Part shown: positions 29,358 through 38,085 of the stretch, in pieces | Numbering within the stretch: position 1 is the stretch's first letter | Layout of the letters: every line of letters begins with the position of its first letter | Source: JBBDWJ01 sp963824095 | Lineage (GTDB): Bacteria; Acidobacteriota; Terriglobia; Bryobacterales; UBA6623 | NCBI GenBank assembly: GCA_963824095.1 | Contig: CAWGNS010000008.1 | Location: forward strand, 2,914,001 to 2,978,000 | Direction: 5' to 3' | Length of the DNA stretch: 64,000 nucleotides | Notes under the pieces: model-generated | Database searches by the model: none | The model's input: only the letters and a program-made list of their open reading frames with translations | What the model was told of the DNA's origin: nothing | Made by a program: the position numbers and the translations under genes

Positions 29358-31559
29358 ATGTCGTCAGAGCCGTTGCCGGTTGCCTCGGTCCTGCCTGAAG
29401 ACCCGATCTACTTGCGTTTTCAACAGCTCGAGGAGAAGGTTCAGCAAGGCGGGCGGCGCGAAGATCTCTCGCTGCTGCGGCGCGCCTTCGCCTTCGCCTC
29501 GGAAAAGCACGGCCCGCAGAAGCGCAAGTCCGGCGAGCCCTACCTCTCTCACCCCCTCGAAGTCGCTCACCTGCTGGCCGACATCGGCCTCGACTTGGTC
29601 TCGGTGTGCACCGGACTGCTGCACGACGTCGTCGAAGACACCGGCGTCACAGTCAAGGAGATCGAGAAAGAATTCGGCCCCGAGATCGCCCGCTGCGTCG
29701 ACGGCGTCACCAAGCTGGGCCGCCTCGGCTACCAGTCCTCGGAAGCCCGCCAGGCCGAAAATTTCCGCAAGATGCTGTTGGCGATGGTCGAGGACATCCG
29801 CGTCATGCTGGTCAAGCTTGCCGACCGGCTACACAACATGCGGACGCTGCGCTACATGTCCCCGGAAAAGCAGCAGTCGATCGCGCGTGAGACGCTGGAG
29901 ATCTACGCGCCGATCGCGCTGCGGCTGGGGATGGGCAAGGTTCGCAGCGAACTCGAAGATCTATCGTTCTATTACCTGGAGCCGGAACAATACCGCGAGA
30001 TCACGCACAAAATCGAATCGCGGCGCGAGGCCAGCCAAGAATTCCTGGCCCGTATCAAGCAGGCGCTGGACCAGAGCCTGGCCGATGCCGGGGTCCCGGC
30101 GCGGGTCGAGGGGCGGCTGAAGCGGGCCTACTCGATCCACCAGAAGCTCAAACGCCAAGGGATCGGCATCGACGAGGTCTATGACCTGCTGGCGCTGCGC
30201 GTGGTCACCGGTTCGGTGAAGAACTGCTACGCGGCGCTGGGGGTCATCCACCAGCAGTGGCGGCCCGTCCCCGGCCGCATCAAAGACTTCATCGCGATGC
30301 CGCGGCCGAATCTCTACCAGTCGCTGCACACCTCCGTCATCACTGACCAGGGGCAGACCTTCGAAGTGCAGATCCGCACCGAAGAGATGCACCACATGGC
30401 CGAAGAGGGCATCTGCTCGCACTGGAAATACAAGGAAGGTCGCAGCGGGGCCGACCTGGACGACCGACGCATGGCCTGGCTACGGCAACTAGTCGAGTGG
30501 CAGCGCGAGGTCAAGGACTCCAGCGATTTCCTCTCCACCCTCAAGATCGACCTTTACCCCGAAGAGGTTTATGTCTTCACGCCGAAAGGGAAGCTGATCG
30601 TGCTGCCCCGCGGCGCGACTCCCATCGATTTCGCCTACGCCATCCATACCGAAGTAGGTCACACCTGCGTCGGGGCCAAGGTCAGCAGCCGCATCGTTCC
30701 GCTCAAATATCAACTGCGTAACGGCGACATCATCGAGATCATCACGCAGCAAGGCAACCACCCCAGCCCCGACTGGTTGAGCCTGGCCAAGACCTCGCGG
30801 GCCCGCAACAAGATCAAGCAGTGGCTCAATGCGCACCGCCGCCAGCGCGCCGAGGAGATCGGCGAAAAGCTGCTGGAGAAGGAAGCGCGGCGGCTCAAGA
30901 TTCCGCTGAAGAAGATCTCGGCGCAAGCGGTGCAGCAGGTGTGCCAGGACCACGGTTGCGCGCAGGTCGCCGACCTCTACGCGGCGCTGGGCTATGGGCG
31001 CTATTCGGCGCGCAGCATCGCGGCGAAGCTGGCCGGCAATGGCGGGTCGCCGGGCGTGTCCGCGGACTCGCCGGCCGTGACGGCTAGGCCGCCCAAGCCG
31101 GTCGAACTGGGGGCGCTGCTGGTGAAAGGCGTCGACGACGTGCTGGTCTATCGCGCGCGTTGTTGCAGCCCGATTCGCGGCGAGCCGATCGTGGGCTACG
31201 TCACGCGCGGCAAGGGCGTGGCGGTGCATTCGAAAAACTGCCCCAACGTGCAGAATCTGATGTATGAGGCCGAGCGGCGCATCGACGTAGCCTGGGCCCA
31301 AGCCGAGGACACCACCTACCGCACGCGACTGCAGATCTACGTCGACGACCGGCCCGGCATTCTCAACGACCTCACCGGCATCCTTTCGGGGGAAAACGTC
31401 AACATCGTGGCGGTGGAGTCGCGCTCGGACCGCACCAGCCCCGCCCGCATCGAGTTGCGCGTGGAGATCCAGGACCTCAGCCAGCTCGAGCGCATCATGA
31501 AGGCCATGCGGCAAGTCCCCGACGTCCGCGAGGTGACGCGAAGTTACCGGACGGGGTAA
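29358..31559 (+). CDS. relA: bifunctional (p)ppGpp synthetase/hydrolase, RelA/SpoT family
   Basis: 733 residues from ATG at 29358; the frame upstream runs into the terminator. HD hydrolase domain: GEPYLSHPLEVAHLLADIGLD, TGLLHDVVEDTGVT and VKLADRLHNMRTL, all catalytic residues present. Synthetase domain: GRLKRAYSIHQKLKRQG, DLLALRVVT and RIKDFIAMPRPNLYQSLHTSVI. TGS domain: VYVFTPKGKLIVLPRGATPIDFAYAIHTEVG. A zinc-finger-like CCSPIRGEPIVGYVTRGKGVAVH and a C-terminal ACT domain follow. Both activities look intact (Rel type), so it likely sets the stringent response alone. Confidence 0.96.
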   Translation: MSSEPLPVASVLPEDPIYLRFQQLEEKVQQGGRREDLSLLRRAFAFASEKHGPQKRKSGEPYLSHPLEVAHLLADIGLDLVSVCTGLLHDVVEDTGVTVKEIEKEFGPEIARCVDGVTKLGRLGYQSSEARQAENFRKMLLAMVEDIRVMLVKLADRLHNMRTLRYMSPEKQQSIARETLEIYAPIALRLGMGKVRSELEDLSFYYLEPEQYREITHKIESRREASQEFLARIKQALDQSLADAGVPARVEGRLKRAYSIHQKLKRQGIGIDEVYDLLALRVVTGSVKNCYAALGVIHQQWRPVPGRIKDFIAMPRPNLYQSLHTSVITDQGQTFEVQIRTEEMHHMAEEGICSHWKYKEGRSGADLDDRRMAWLRQLVEWQREVKDSSDFLSTLKIDLYPEEVYVFTPKGKLIVLPRGATPIDFAYAIHTEVGHTCVGAKVSSRIVPLKYQLRNGDIIEIITQQGNHPSPDWLSLAKTSRARNKIKQWLNAHRRQRAEEIGEKLLEKEARRLKIPLKKISAQAVQQVCQDHGCAQVADLYAALGYGRYSARSIAAKLAGNGGSPGVSADSPAVTARPPKPVELGALLVKGVDDVLVYRARCCSPIRGEPIVGYVTRGKGVAVHSKNCPNVQNLMYEAERRIDVAWAQAEDTTYRTRLQIYVDDRPGILNDLTGILSGENVNIVAVESRSDRTSPARIELRVEIQDLSQLERIMKAMRQVPDVREVTRSYRTG

Positions 31560-31663
31560 GGGCTGCGGGGAGCGGGTTTTCGCTGATCTGTACCATGTCC
31601 ATAGCGCCAGGGCGCGTTTTCCAGATCTGCGGTTTTCGCGAACCGAGGGGCATACAGGGAAAA

Positions 31664-31708
31664 GGCCGCGGGTCTGGGAAACGCGCCCAGCCCTGCGCTA
31701 CGGGGTTC
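31664..31708 (+). repeat. family C dispersed repeat
   Basis: GGCCGCGGGTCTGG, variable middle, CCAGCCCTGCGCTACGGGGT; compare 17383-17424 and 44908-44947. It lies in the 289-bp gap between rel and the biotin carboxylase gene, which holds no other feature I can support. Confidence 0.7.
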
Positions 31709-31848
31709 GGTCGCGGTTATGGGGTTCGGTTGGGGCTTTCCCCCAGGCTTGGCGCATGCTATGTTGACCTCACGACTCCCGGGCTGGAACGCTTTGTGAC
31801 CGTGACCTCGCCCCAAACCCGTCTGCCCGCACACTGCAGCATTTCGCG

Positions 31849-33360
31849 ATGTTTCAAAAAATTCTGATCGCCAACCGGGGCGAGATCGCCGCCCGCATCA
31901 TCCGCTCGTGCCGCGAAATGGGCATCGCCACGGCGGCGGTGTTTTCGGAAGTGGATCGCGCGGCGCTGCACGTGCGGCTGGCCGATGAGGCGATCCCGAT
32001 CGGCCCGGCGCCGGCCCCGGAAAGCTATCTCTCGATCGAGCGGGTGCTCGAGGCCGCGCGGGCGGCGGGCGCCGATGCGATTCACCCGGGCTACGGTTTT
32101 CTCAGCGAAAACGCTCGTTTTGCCGCGGCCTGCCGCGAGGCGGGGATCAAGTTCATCGGGCCCAGCCCGGAGGCGATGGAGCTGATGGGCTCGAAAACGC
32201 GCGCCCGGCAGACGATGCAGGCCGCCGGGGTGCCGGTGGTTCCCGGCACTTCGGAGCCGGTAGCCTCCGCCGCCGAAGCGCTGACAGTTGCAGGGCAGGT
32301 CGGCTTTCCGGTGATGCTCAAAGCGGCGGCCGGCGGCGGTGGCAAGGGCATGCGTCTGGTGTCGTCCGCAGCCGACTTGGCCGCCGCGCTGGAGCAGGCC
32401 CAGCAGGAGGCCCTCAACGCCTTTGGCGACGCGGCGGTCTACATCGAGAAAGCCATCGCGGGGCCGCGGCACGTCGAGGTGCAGATTCTGGCGGACGAAC
32501 ACGGCCAGGTGATTCATCTCGGCGAGAGGGAATGCAGCCTGCAGAGGCGGCATCAGAAAGTGCTCGAGGAAACGCCTTCGCCGTGGGTCGAACAGCGGCC
32601 CGAGGTACGCGAGCACCTGACGGCGGCGGCGGTGGAGGCCGCGCGGGCGGCCAACTACGCCAATGCGGGAACGGTCGAGTTTCTGATGGACGCCGGCCAC
32701 AACTTCTATTTCCTGGAAATGAACACGCGGCTGCAGGTGGAGCATCCGGTCACCGAGATGGTCACGGGCCTCGACCTGGTTCGCGAGCAGATCCGCATCG
32801 CGGCGGGCGAGCCGTTGGCCTACCGCCAGGCCGACATTCGTTCGCATGGGCATGCCATGGAGTGCCGCATCTACGCGGAGGACCCTGACAACAACTTTTT
32901 CCCGTCGCCGGGCCGCATCGCGGCGCTCGAACGGCCGTCCGGCCCCTACATCCGGGTCGACTCGGGCGCCTACGAGGGCTGGACGGTGCCGCTCGATTAC
33001 GACTCGCTCATCGCCAAGCTGATTGCCTGGGCGCCGACCCGCGAACAGGTGATCGCGCGCCTGCGCGGCGCTTTGCGGGAGTACCATGTGGGGGGCATCC
33101 ATACCACGATCGGTTTTTTTCAGAGCGTGCTCGCCGACGAGGATTTTCAGCGCGGCGCCTTCGACACGGGCTTTATCGCGCGTTGGCTCGAACGCCGCGG
33201 CTCGGACGGGGCGCCGCTGCCCGAACAGGAACAGGCCGCCATTCTGGCTGCCGGCATGCACTTCCTGAGCAACGGCAAGGCTAACGGCCAGGAGCCGGCG
33301 CGGCGGATGGATGCAAGCGCCTGGAAGCTGGCGGGAAAGCGCGCCATGCTGGGAGACTGA
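31849..33360 (+). CDS. accC: biotin carboxylase subunit of an acyl-CoA/pyruvate-type carboxylase
   Basis: 503 residues, ATP-grasp fold. N-terminal MFQKILIANRGEIAARIIRS, IHPGYGFLSENARFA, the Gly-rich loop MLKAAAGGGGKGMRLV, the carbonate/biotin site EKAIAGPRHVEVQILAD, ERECSLQRRHQKVLEETPSP, and the catalytic FLEMNTRLQVEHPVTEM. It carboxylates the biotin of the carrier encoded next. The ACC subunit normally ends near 450; the extra about 50 residues are linker-like. Downstream genes include no carboxyltransferase, so the acyl-CoA substrate is undetermined. Confidence 0.94.
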   Translation: MFQKILIANRGEIAARIIRSCREMGIATAAVFSEVDRAALHVRLADEAIPIGPAPAPESYLSIERVLEAARAAGADAIHPGYGFLSENARFAAACREAGIKFIGPSPEAMELMGSKTRARQTMQAAGVPVVPGTSEPVASAAEALTVAGQVGFPVMLKAAAGGGGKGMRLVSSAADLAAALEQAQQEALNAFGDAAVYIEKAIAGPRHVEVQILADEHGQVIHLGERECSLQRRHQKVLEETPSPWVEQRPEVREHLTAAAVEAARAANYANAGTVEFLMDAGHNFYFLEMNTRLQVEHPVTEMVTGLDLVREQIRIAAGEPLAYRQADIRSHGHAMECRIYAEDPDNNFFPSPGRIAALERPSGPYIRVDSGAYEGWTVPLDYDSLIAKLIAWAPTREQVIARLRGALREYHVGGIHTTIGFFQSVLADEDFQRGAFDTGFIARWLERRGSDGAPLPEQEQAAILAAGMHFLSNGKANGQEPARRMDASAWKLAGKRAMLGD

Positions 33361-33424
33361 CCGGCTGAGGCTTTCCGCCGCGGCCGGGGTGTTGCACCCT
33401 GGCGCCCGGCCCGACGATCTACTC

Positions 33425-33928
33425 ATGAAACTCACCACGGTGATCCATGGCACAGAGCGCCACCTGGAACTGCAAAGGCAAGAAAATCCAGGGGCAAGTT
33501 GCTCGTTTTCGCTGGACGGCGACGAGGGCCGGGCCGATATCCGCGAGATCGCCGCGGGGGTGTATTCCATCTTGCTTGGTGCCCGCAGCTTTGAGGTTAA
33601 GATCGAAGTTGGGGAGAGCGGCTACCTGGCCGTTGTCGATGGCCGCCGCTATGACATCGCGGTGCGCGATCCGCGCCGGCTGGCGCGCGGCGGGGTCGGG
33701 TTGGTTGCGGATGGTCCGCTGAAAATCAGCGCCCCGATGCCGGGGAAGATCGTGCGGGTGATGGTCGAGGAAGGCCACAGCGTCGAGAGCGGCCAAGGGC
33801 TGCTGGTGGTCGAAGCGATGAAGATGCAGAATGAGATCAAGTCTCCCAAGGCCGGAGTGATCAAGACGCTGCACGTGCGGCAGGGCGGCTCGGTGAGCGC
33901 CGGCCAGGCCTTGCTCGTGGTCGAATAG
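33425..33928 (+). CDS. accB: biotin carboxyl carrier protein
   Basis: 167 residues from ATG at 33425. The C-terminal biotinyl domain has the biotin-lysine motif VVEAMKMQNEIKSPKAG preceded by SAPMPGKIVRVMVEEGHSVESGQ. The N-terminal about 90 residues form a small beta-rich domain like that between carboxylase and carrier in fused acyl-CoA carboxylases, so together with the upstream gene this is a split alpha subunit. Gap to accC is 64 bp. Confidence 0.92.
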   Translation: MKLTTVIHGTERHLELQRQENPGASCSFSLDGDEGRADIREIAAGVYSILLGARSFEVKIEVGESGYLAVVDGRRYDIAVRDPRRLARGGVGLVADGPLKISAPMPGKIVRVMVEEGHSVESGQGLLVVEAMKMQNEIKSPKAGVIKTLHVRQGGSVSAGQALLVVE

Positions 33929-33992
33929 AGCAGCGCCGCACGGCCGGGTGCGAGCCCGCGACGGCCCGCCGATTCCACGATTGAGGAACAAG

Positions 33993-34784
33993 ATGCCTGC
34001 CCAATCCGAATGTCCGTTTTGCGGCGGCACCGGCTGGAAGGAAGTGAGCCGCGACGGCGTCACCGCGGTGGCGCGTTGCGGCTGCGTGCAGCCCCCCGCC
34101 GCCGAAGAGCTGTTGCTGCAATCGGGAATCCCGCCGCGCTTCGAGAACGCCGGATTCGACAACTTCAGCGCCGGCCGGCGGCAGGACAACCCGATCGAGC
34201 ACGACCACCTGACCAACGCCATCGTCACGGCCAAGCGATTTGCCGCCGACTATCTGCCGAACAGCGAGCAAGGCCCCGGCGGGCTTTTGTTGCAAGGCCC
34301 CCCGGGCGTCGGCAAAACGCACCTGGCGGTGGCCGTGCTGCGCGAGCTGATGCAGCGCGGGTTGGAGGGTTACTTCTTCGACTACCAGCAGTGGTTGAAG
34401 CAGATGCGCGGGGCCTATGACGCCACCGCCGGCGGCGAGCACCGCGTCGTCCTGGGGCGGGCTCAGGATGCTGATGTGATCCTGCTCGACGACCTGGGTT
34501 CGGAGCGCTACAGCGAATGGGTGGAAGACACCATCACGGCGCTGATCAACCATCGCTACAACGCGCGCCGGGCTATCATCGCTACGACCAACCTGCCGAT
34601 TCCTCAACTGGGCGACTCCTGGGCCCAGAAAAACCCCGTCACCGGCCGCCACGATATCAAAGACACGTTGGCGGACCGCATCGGCGCTCGCGCCGTTTCG
34701 CGGCTGTTTGGCATGTGCCGGATCGTGCGGATCTCCACTCGCGATTACCGGGAGCGCGGCTTGAGCCGCGTCGGGACGAGCTAG
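33993..34784 (+). CDS. DnaC/IstB-like AAA+ ATPase with N-terminal zinc finger
   Basis: 263 residues; GAGG before ATG. Zinc ribbon CPFCGGTGW and CGCV (residues 7-30), then an AAA+ core: Walker A LLLQGPPGVGKTHLAVAVL, Walker B VILLDDLGSERYSEWVEDTI, sensor 1 AIIATTNLP and the arginine-finger region DRIGARAVSRLFGMC. Related to DnaC/DnaI helicase loaders and IstB transposition helpers. No transposase is adjacent, and the Zn-finger plus AAA pattern is chromosomal in type, so a replication or primosome helper is likelier. Confidence 0.85.
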   Translation: MPAQSECPFCGGTGWKEVSRDGVTAVARCGCVQPPAAEELLLQSGIPPRFENAGFDNFSAGRRQDNPIEHDHLTNAIVTAKRFAADYLPNSEQGPGGLLLQGPPGVGKTHLAVAVLRELMQRGLEGYFFDYQQWLKQMRGAYDATAGGEHRVVLGRAQDADVILLDDLGSERYSEWVEDTITALINHRYNARRAIIATTNLPIPQLGDSWAQKNPVTGRHDIKDTLADRIGARAVSRLFGMCRIVRISTRDYRERGLSRVGTS

Positions 34785-34973
34785 CGGGCTGATTGGTGCT
34801 TTTGGGGGCCTGCTTTCCCGCAAAGCGCCTGCGAGGTGTACGTGACTGCGCACCGGAAGCACAGGCCGTGCTCACCGTACTGTTCAAGTACGCCTCCGCG
34901 CGCCAAGCTTCGCGCGCCTTGTATCCACGGGCTTCTGACGCCTCTCGCGTCGACCCCTTGTGAAATATCCGGG

Positions 34974-35951
34974 CTAGGGTTTTACTTCATGGAGCAGGGG
35001 TTTTCCTTGCAGGCCCCGCATCAGGTTGATGACCGAGTTCTCGGCCATCTTGCGGCGGGTTTCCACCGTGGCGCTGCCCAGGTGCGGCACGATCGTGAGG
35101 TTGTCGAGCCGCAGCAGCGGATGATCGCGCGGCAGCGGCTCGGGCTCGGTGACGTCGAGCGCGGCACGGGCGATGCGGCCGTCGCGAAGCGCTTCGTAAA
35201 GCGCCTGGGTATGGACCACGCCGCCGCGCGCCAGATTCACCAGCGTCGCCGTGGGCTTCATTTTGGCGAACGCCGCGGCGTCGATCAGGTTGCGCGTCTC
35301 GGCGGTGAGCGGGCAGCACAGCATCACGTAGTCGGAACGCGCCAGCAGGTCGTCGAACGAGACGTACTGCACGCCTAACTCGCGCTCGGCGTCTTCGCGG
35401 CGGCGCCGCGCGTAGTAGAGCACGGTCATATCGAAACCGAGCGCGCGGCGCGCCACCTGGCGCCCGATGTTGCCGAGCCCAACGATGCCGAGCGTCATGC
35501 CGTGGACTTCGTTGCCCAGCATGTAACCCGGGTCGTGACGGAGGAACTCGGGCGAACGGGCGTAGCGGTCGCCCTCGACCAGGCGGCGCGCCGAGGCGAG
35601 CAGCAGAGTCATGCCCATGTCGGCCGTCGCGCCGTCGAGAACGTGCGGCGTGTTCCCCACCGGGATACCGCGCGCGGCGGCGTCGGGGACGTGAATGTGG
35701 TCCACGCCGACGCCGTAGTTGCTGATGATTTTCACGCCGGGCAGGCGATCGAGCACCGCGCCGTCGACGCGCACATGACCGTAGGTATAGATGCCGTCGA
35801 CTGGTTCGCTGCTGCCTTCCAGAGCCACGTCCCAGGGCAATAGTTCGACGCGGCCGTCGAGAAACTCGTGCACGGCGGCATCGAGTGGTCCGTCGGCGAC
35901 CACCTTGGGTTTGCGCGGCGCATCCGGGCTTTGAGTTTCCTGGGCGGGCAT
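34974..35951 (-). CDS. D-isomer-specific 2-hydroxyacid dehydrogenase
   Basis: 325 residues from ATG at 35951; a TTG at 36023 overlapping the upstream TGA would add 24 residues. Substrate domain YGHVRVDGAVLDRLPGVKIISNYGVGVDHI, Rossmann motif LGIVGLGNIGRQVARRA, LVNLARGGVVHTQAL (Arg), ALDVTEPEPLPRDHPLL (Glu) and IVPHLGSAT (His of the catalytic triad). Likely a glyoxylate/hydroxypyruvate reductase or 3-phosphoglycerate dehydrogenase-like enzyme; the ACT regulatory domain normal in SerA is absent. It follows the ACT/DUF5612 gene directly, suggesting a functional pair. Confidence 0.88.
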   Translation of the reverse strand: MPAQETQSPDAPRKPKVVADGPLDAAVHEFLDGRVELLPWDVALEGSSEPVDGIYTYGHVRVDGAVLDRLPGVKIISNYGVGVDHIHVPDAAARGIPVGNTPHVLDGATADMGMTLLLASARRLVEGDRYARSPEFLRHDPGYMLGNEVHGMTLGIVGLGNIGRQVARRALGFDMTVLYYARRRREDAERELGVQYVSFDDLLARSDYVMLCCPLTAETRNLIDAAAFAKMKPTATLVNLARGGVVHTQALYEALRDGRIARAALDVTEPEPLPRDHPLLRLDNLTIVPHLGSATVETRRKMAENSVINLMRGLQGKPLLHEVKP

Positions 35952-36019
35952 CGAATTGAGTCGCTCCTTGAGCCAGGCCTTCGCCGCGCGACGAACAACG
36001 GGCGAGGGCGAAAAGGACG

Positions 36020-36700
36020 TCAATACCTGGTTTTTTTGAGGCGCGTCACGTCGAACTTTGCCGTGTCGGCGATCGCCATGACGGCCATCACGCCGGCTTG
36101 GATCGGGTCGCTCACCACCAGGTCGGCGGCGTCGGGAACCGAGCCGGCCATGTTGAGCGAGACCACCAGCAGCCCCTTGGCCTGCACTTCGCGAACGGCT
36201 TCTTCAATGTCGCCGCCCATCAAAGCGCCGGCCAGCACGAGCGCCCGCGCGCGCGCCAGCCGCCCGACGGCTCGAACGGCTTCGGCGATGGCGGCCTCGC
36301 CAACGAGCGGAATCGTGTCTACCGAGATGCGTTCGCCGCGCAGGTTGTGGCGGTCGGCCTCCATCACGGCGCCAACGGCGACCTGCCCGACCTGCGCTCC
36401 GCCGCCGATGATGATGAGGCGTTTGCCGAAGACCCGCTTGAGTGTCTTTTTCTCTTCCACGCGAAGTACGTCGGGCAGGGCGCTGAGTTCCCCGATCAAA
36501 TCTTCGACCGCCGCGACACCCAGCACTTCGAACAACACCGTTTCGACGGGCCTTTGGCTGTCGAGGATGCTGATGCCGGTGATATCGCCTTCGTGGCGCA
36601 GAATCACGCCGGTCAACTGATGAAGCACGCCTCTCTTGTTGTTGACCTCAACGGACAAGGCGCACGATTCCGGCTGATCTTCCAAAGGTACTTTCGCCAT
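36020..36700 (-). CDS. ACT domain plus DUF5612-like protein
   Basis: 226 residues. N-terminal ACT domain (residues about 10-85: ALSVEVNNKRGVLHQLTGVILRHEGDITGISIL). The C-terminal domain begins KRLIIIGGGAQVGQVAVGAVMEADRHNLRGERISVDTIPLVGE and contains Gly-rich ALVLAGALMGGDIEEAV and GLLVVSLNMAGSVPDAADLVVSDP. I recognise this as the DUF5612 type, known mainly from archaea; function unknown. The stop lies 69 bp before, or overlaps a TTG for, the dehydrogenase, implying coupled translation. It may sense an amino acid or hydroxyacid. Confidence 0.75.
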   Translation of the reverse strand: MAKVPLEDQPESCALSVEVNNKRGVLHQLTGVILRHEGDITGISILDSQRPVETVLFEVLGVAAVEDLIGELSALPDVLRVEEKKTLKRVFGKRLIIIGGGAQVGQVAVGAVMEADRHNLRGERISVDTIPLVGEAAIAEAVRAVGRLARARALVLAGALMGGDIEEAVREVQAKGLLVVSLNMAGSVPDAADLVVSDPIQAGVMAVMAIADTAKFDVTRLKKTRY

Positions 36701-36838
36701 CGTCGTTGAATCTTTCGTCGTGCAGCGGTTGGCTGCGGGAATCCCGCTTGCCCGGACAGGCCTCAGCCGCGACAGCTAACAGTATATCGTTGCAGTTTGC
36801 AGTAGCCGTGAATCGTACCGACTGTCCCAGGAGCCGAT

Positions 36839-37441
36839 CTACGGCGCGTTCTTCAGGCGGGAGGCGATGGCGACGACGCGCTTGCCCAACTCCCGCGCTT
36901 CGGTCAACTCGCGTTCGTCGACGCCTTTGTCGGATTCGGGAATTCCCGTCGTTGCCGAGGCGCCCAGCCCGCCGTAGGGAGTGACCAGCACCATACCGTA
37001 TTGCAACAGCCCCAGGGCCATGCTCATCATCGTGAACTCTTTGCCGTTGGACGGGGCGCCGCCCGTCGCGAACACGGCGCCGACCTTGTTCTGCAGCGCG
37101 CGGCTGCGCCAGAAACCGAACTCGCCGCCGCTCCAGGCCACCAGGGCGGAACGCATTTCGGCGGAAACGTCTCCCATGTGCACGGGCGAACCCAGCATGA
37201 TGGCGTCGGCCTGCTCGAGATCCTGCTTGGTGACCGCGGTGACGCGGCGCAGCACGGCCTCGGCTTCCGCCTGACGCACGCCCTCGGCGGCGGCCTGCGC
37301 CATCTTTTCGGTGTAGCCCGTTTGGGAGGAGTAGGCGATCAAGACCTTGACGGGCTCGGCCGCGGAGCAGACGCCCGCCGCGATTCCCCAAAGCGCCAGC
37401 GCAATCCATGCCGCCCGTTGTGGCCCACTGCGATAGTTCAT
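36839..37441 (-). CDS. exported flavodoxin-like (WrbA/NAD(P)H:quinone reductase family) protein
   Basis: 200 residues. Sec signal peptide (helix AAWIALALWGIAAGVCSAAEP, cleavage near 29), then a flavodoxin fold: VLIAYSSQTGYTEKMAQAAAEG (FMN phosphate loop), DAIMLGSPVHMGDVSAEMR, AVFATGGAPSNGKEFTMMSM and LVTPYGGLGAS. WrbA relatives are cytoplasmic FMN quinone reductases; the leader predicts a periplasmic location, which is unusual because FMN must be supplied there. Neither neighbour is related. Confidence 0.82.
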   Translation of the reverse strand: MNYRSGPQRAAWIALALWGIAAGVCSAAEPVKVLIAYSSQTGYTEKMAQAAAEGVRQAEAEAVLRRVTAVTKQDLEQADAIMLGSPVHMGDVSAEMRSALVAWSGGEFGFWRSRALQNKVGAVFATGGAPSNGKEFTMMSMALGLLQYGMVLVTPYGGLGASATTGIPESDKGVDERELTEARELGKRVVAIASRLKNAP

Positions 37442-37661
37442 AGCAACCTACTTTCTCAACAAAGGGCGAACGGTTGCAAAGGCCCGTTGGGGCTTGGCCG
37501 GTTCGGATGGGTCTTACGGCGCGGTTGCGCGGGAAATGGGGAGCGGGTGCGCGGCGTGTTGTCCGGCCGATGGGCGAATAGGGCCGACCCGGCTGCGGAC
37601 AGGTTTCCCGAACCGCGGCGATAAAGAGGCAGATTGTGGCGGGGAAGGCAGAGGGAAACGC

Positions 37662-38018
37662 TTAGACCCACTTCAAGGCGCCCTGGCGCACGATCCAAAC
37701 GTAGCCCACGATCAGGATCGCCAGGAAGACCAGCATTTCGATCAGCCCGAATACTCCCAGGGCGTTATATTGGATCGCCCAGGGGATCAGGAAGATCGTT
37801 TCGACGTCAAAGATCACGAACAGGATCGCCACCAGATAGAAACGGATCGAGTAGCGGCCGCGCGCGTCTCCTTCGGCGGCGATACCGCATTCATAGGCGT
37901 CGGCTTTCGCCTTGCTCGGCGCGGAGGGCCGCACCAGCCCAGCGGCCAGCAGCGTAACCACCGGAAACGCGACCGCGATCAGCAAAAAGATTAGGATCGG
38001 GATGTAGCCGCGCGGCAT
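37662..38018 (-). CDS. nuoA: NADH-quinone oxidoreductase subunit A (complex I)
   Basis: 118 residues from ATG at 38018. Three helices: about 5-25, 60-80 and 88-110. Signature YECGIAAEGDARGRYSIRFYLVAILFVIFDVETIFLIPWA, with the conserved Glu/Cys loop and the membrane acidic residues. In most genomes nuoA heads a nuoA-N operon; here nuoB does not follow (the next 220 bp are empty and lead into the flavodoxin gene), so it is an isolated copy. Confidence 0.93.
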   Translation of the reverse strand: MPRGYIPILIFLLIAVAFPVVTLLAAGLVRPSAPSKAKADAYECGIAAEGDARGRYSIRFYLVAILFVIFDVETIFLIPWAIQYNALGVFGLIEMLVFLAILIVGYVWIVRQGALKWV

Positions 38019-38085
38019 CGCCAACAACTATACCAGAGTTTTCAGGGGGTTGGCGGGAGATGTTGGGGGCTGGAACTCTACCGCG

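Noticed and set aside
34897..34916. Palindrome CGCGCG-CCAAGCTT-CGCGCG in the 189-bp gap before the dehydrogenase gene
   Set aside because: Symmetric but short; no second copy in the window and no T-run, so neither repeat family nor terminator can be claimed.
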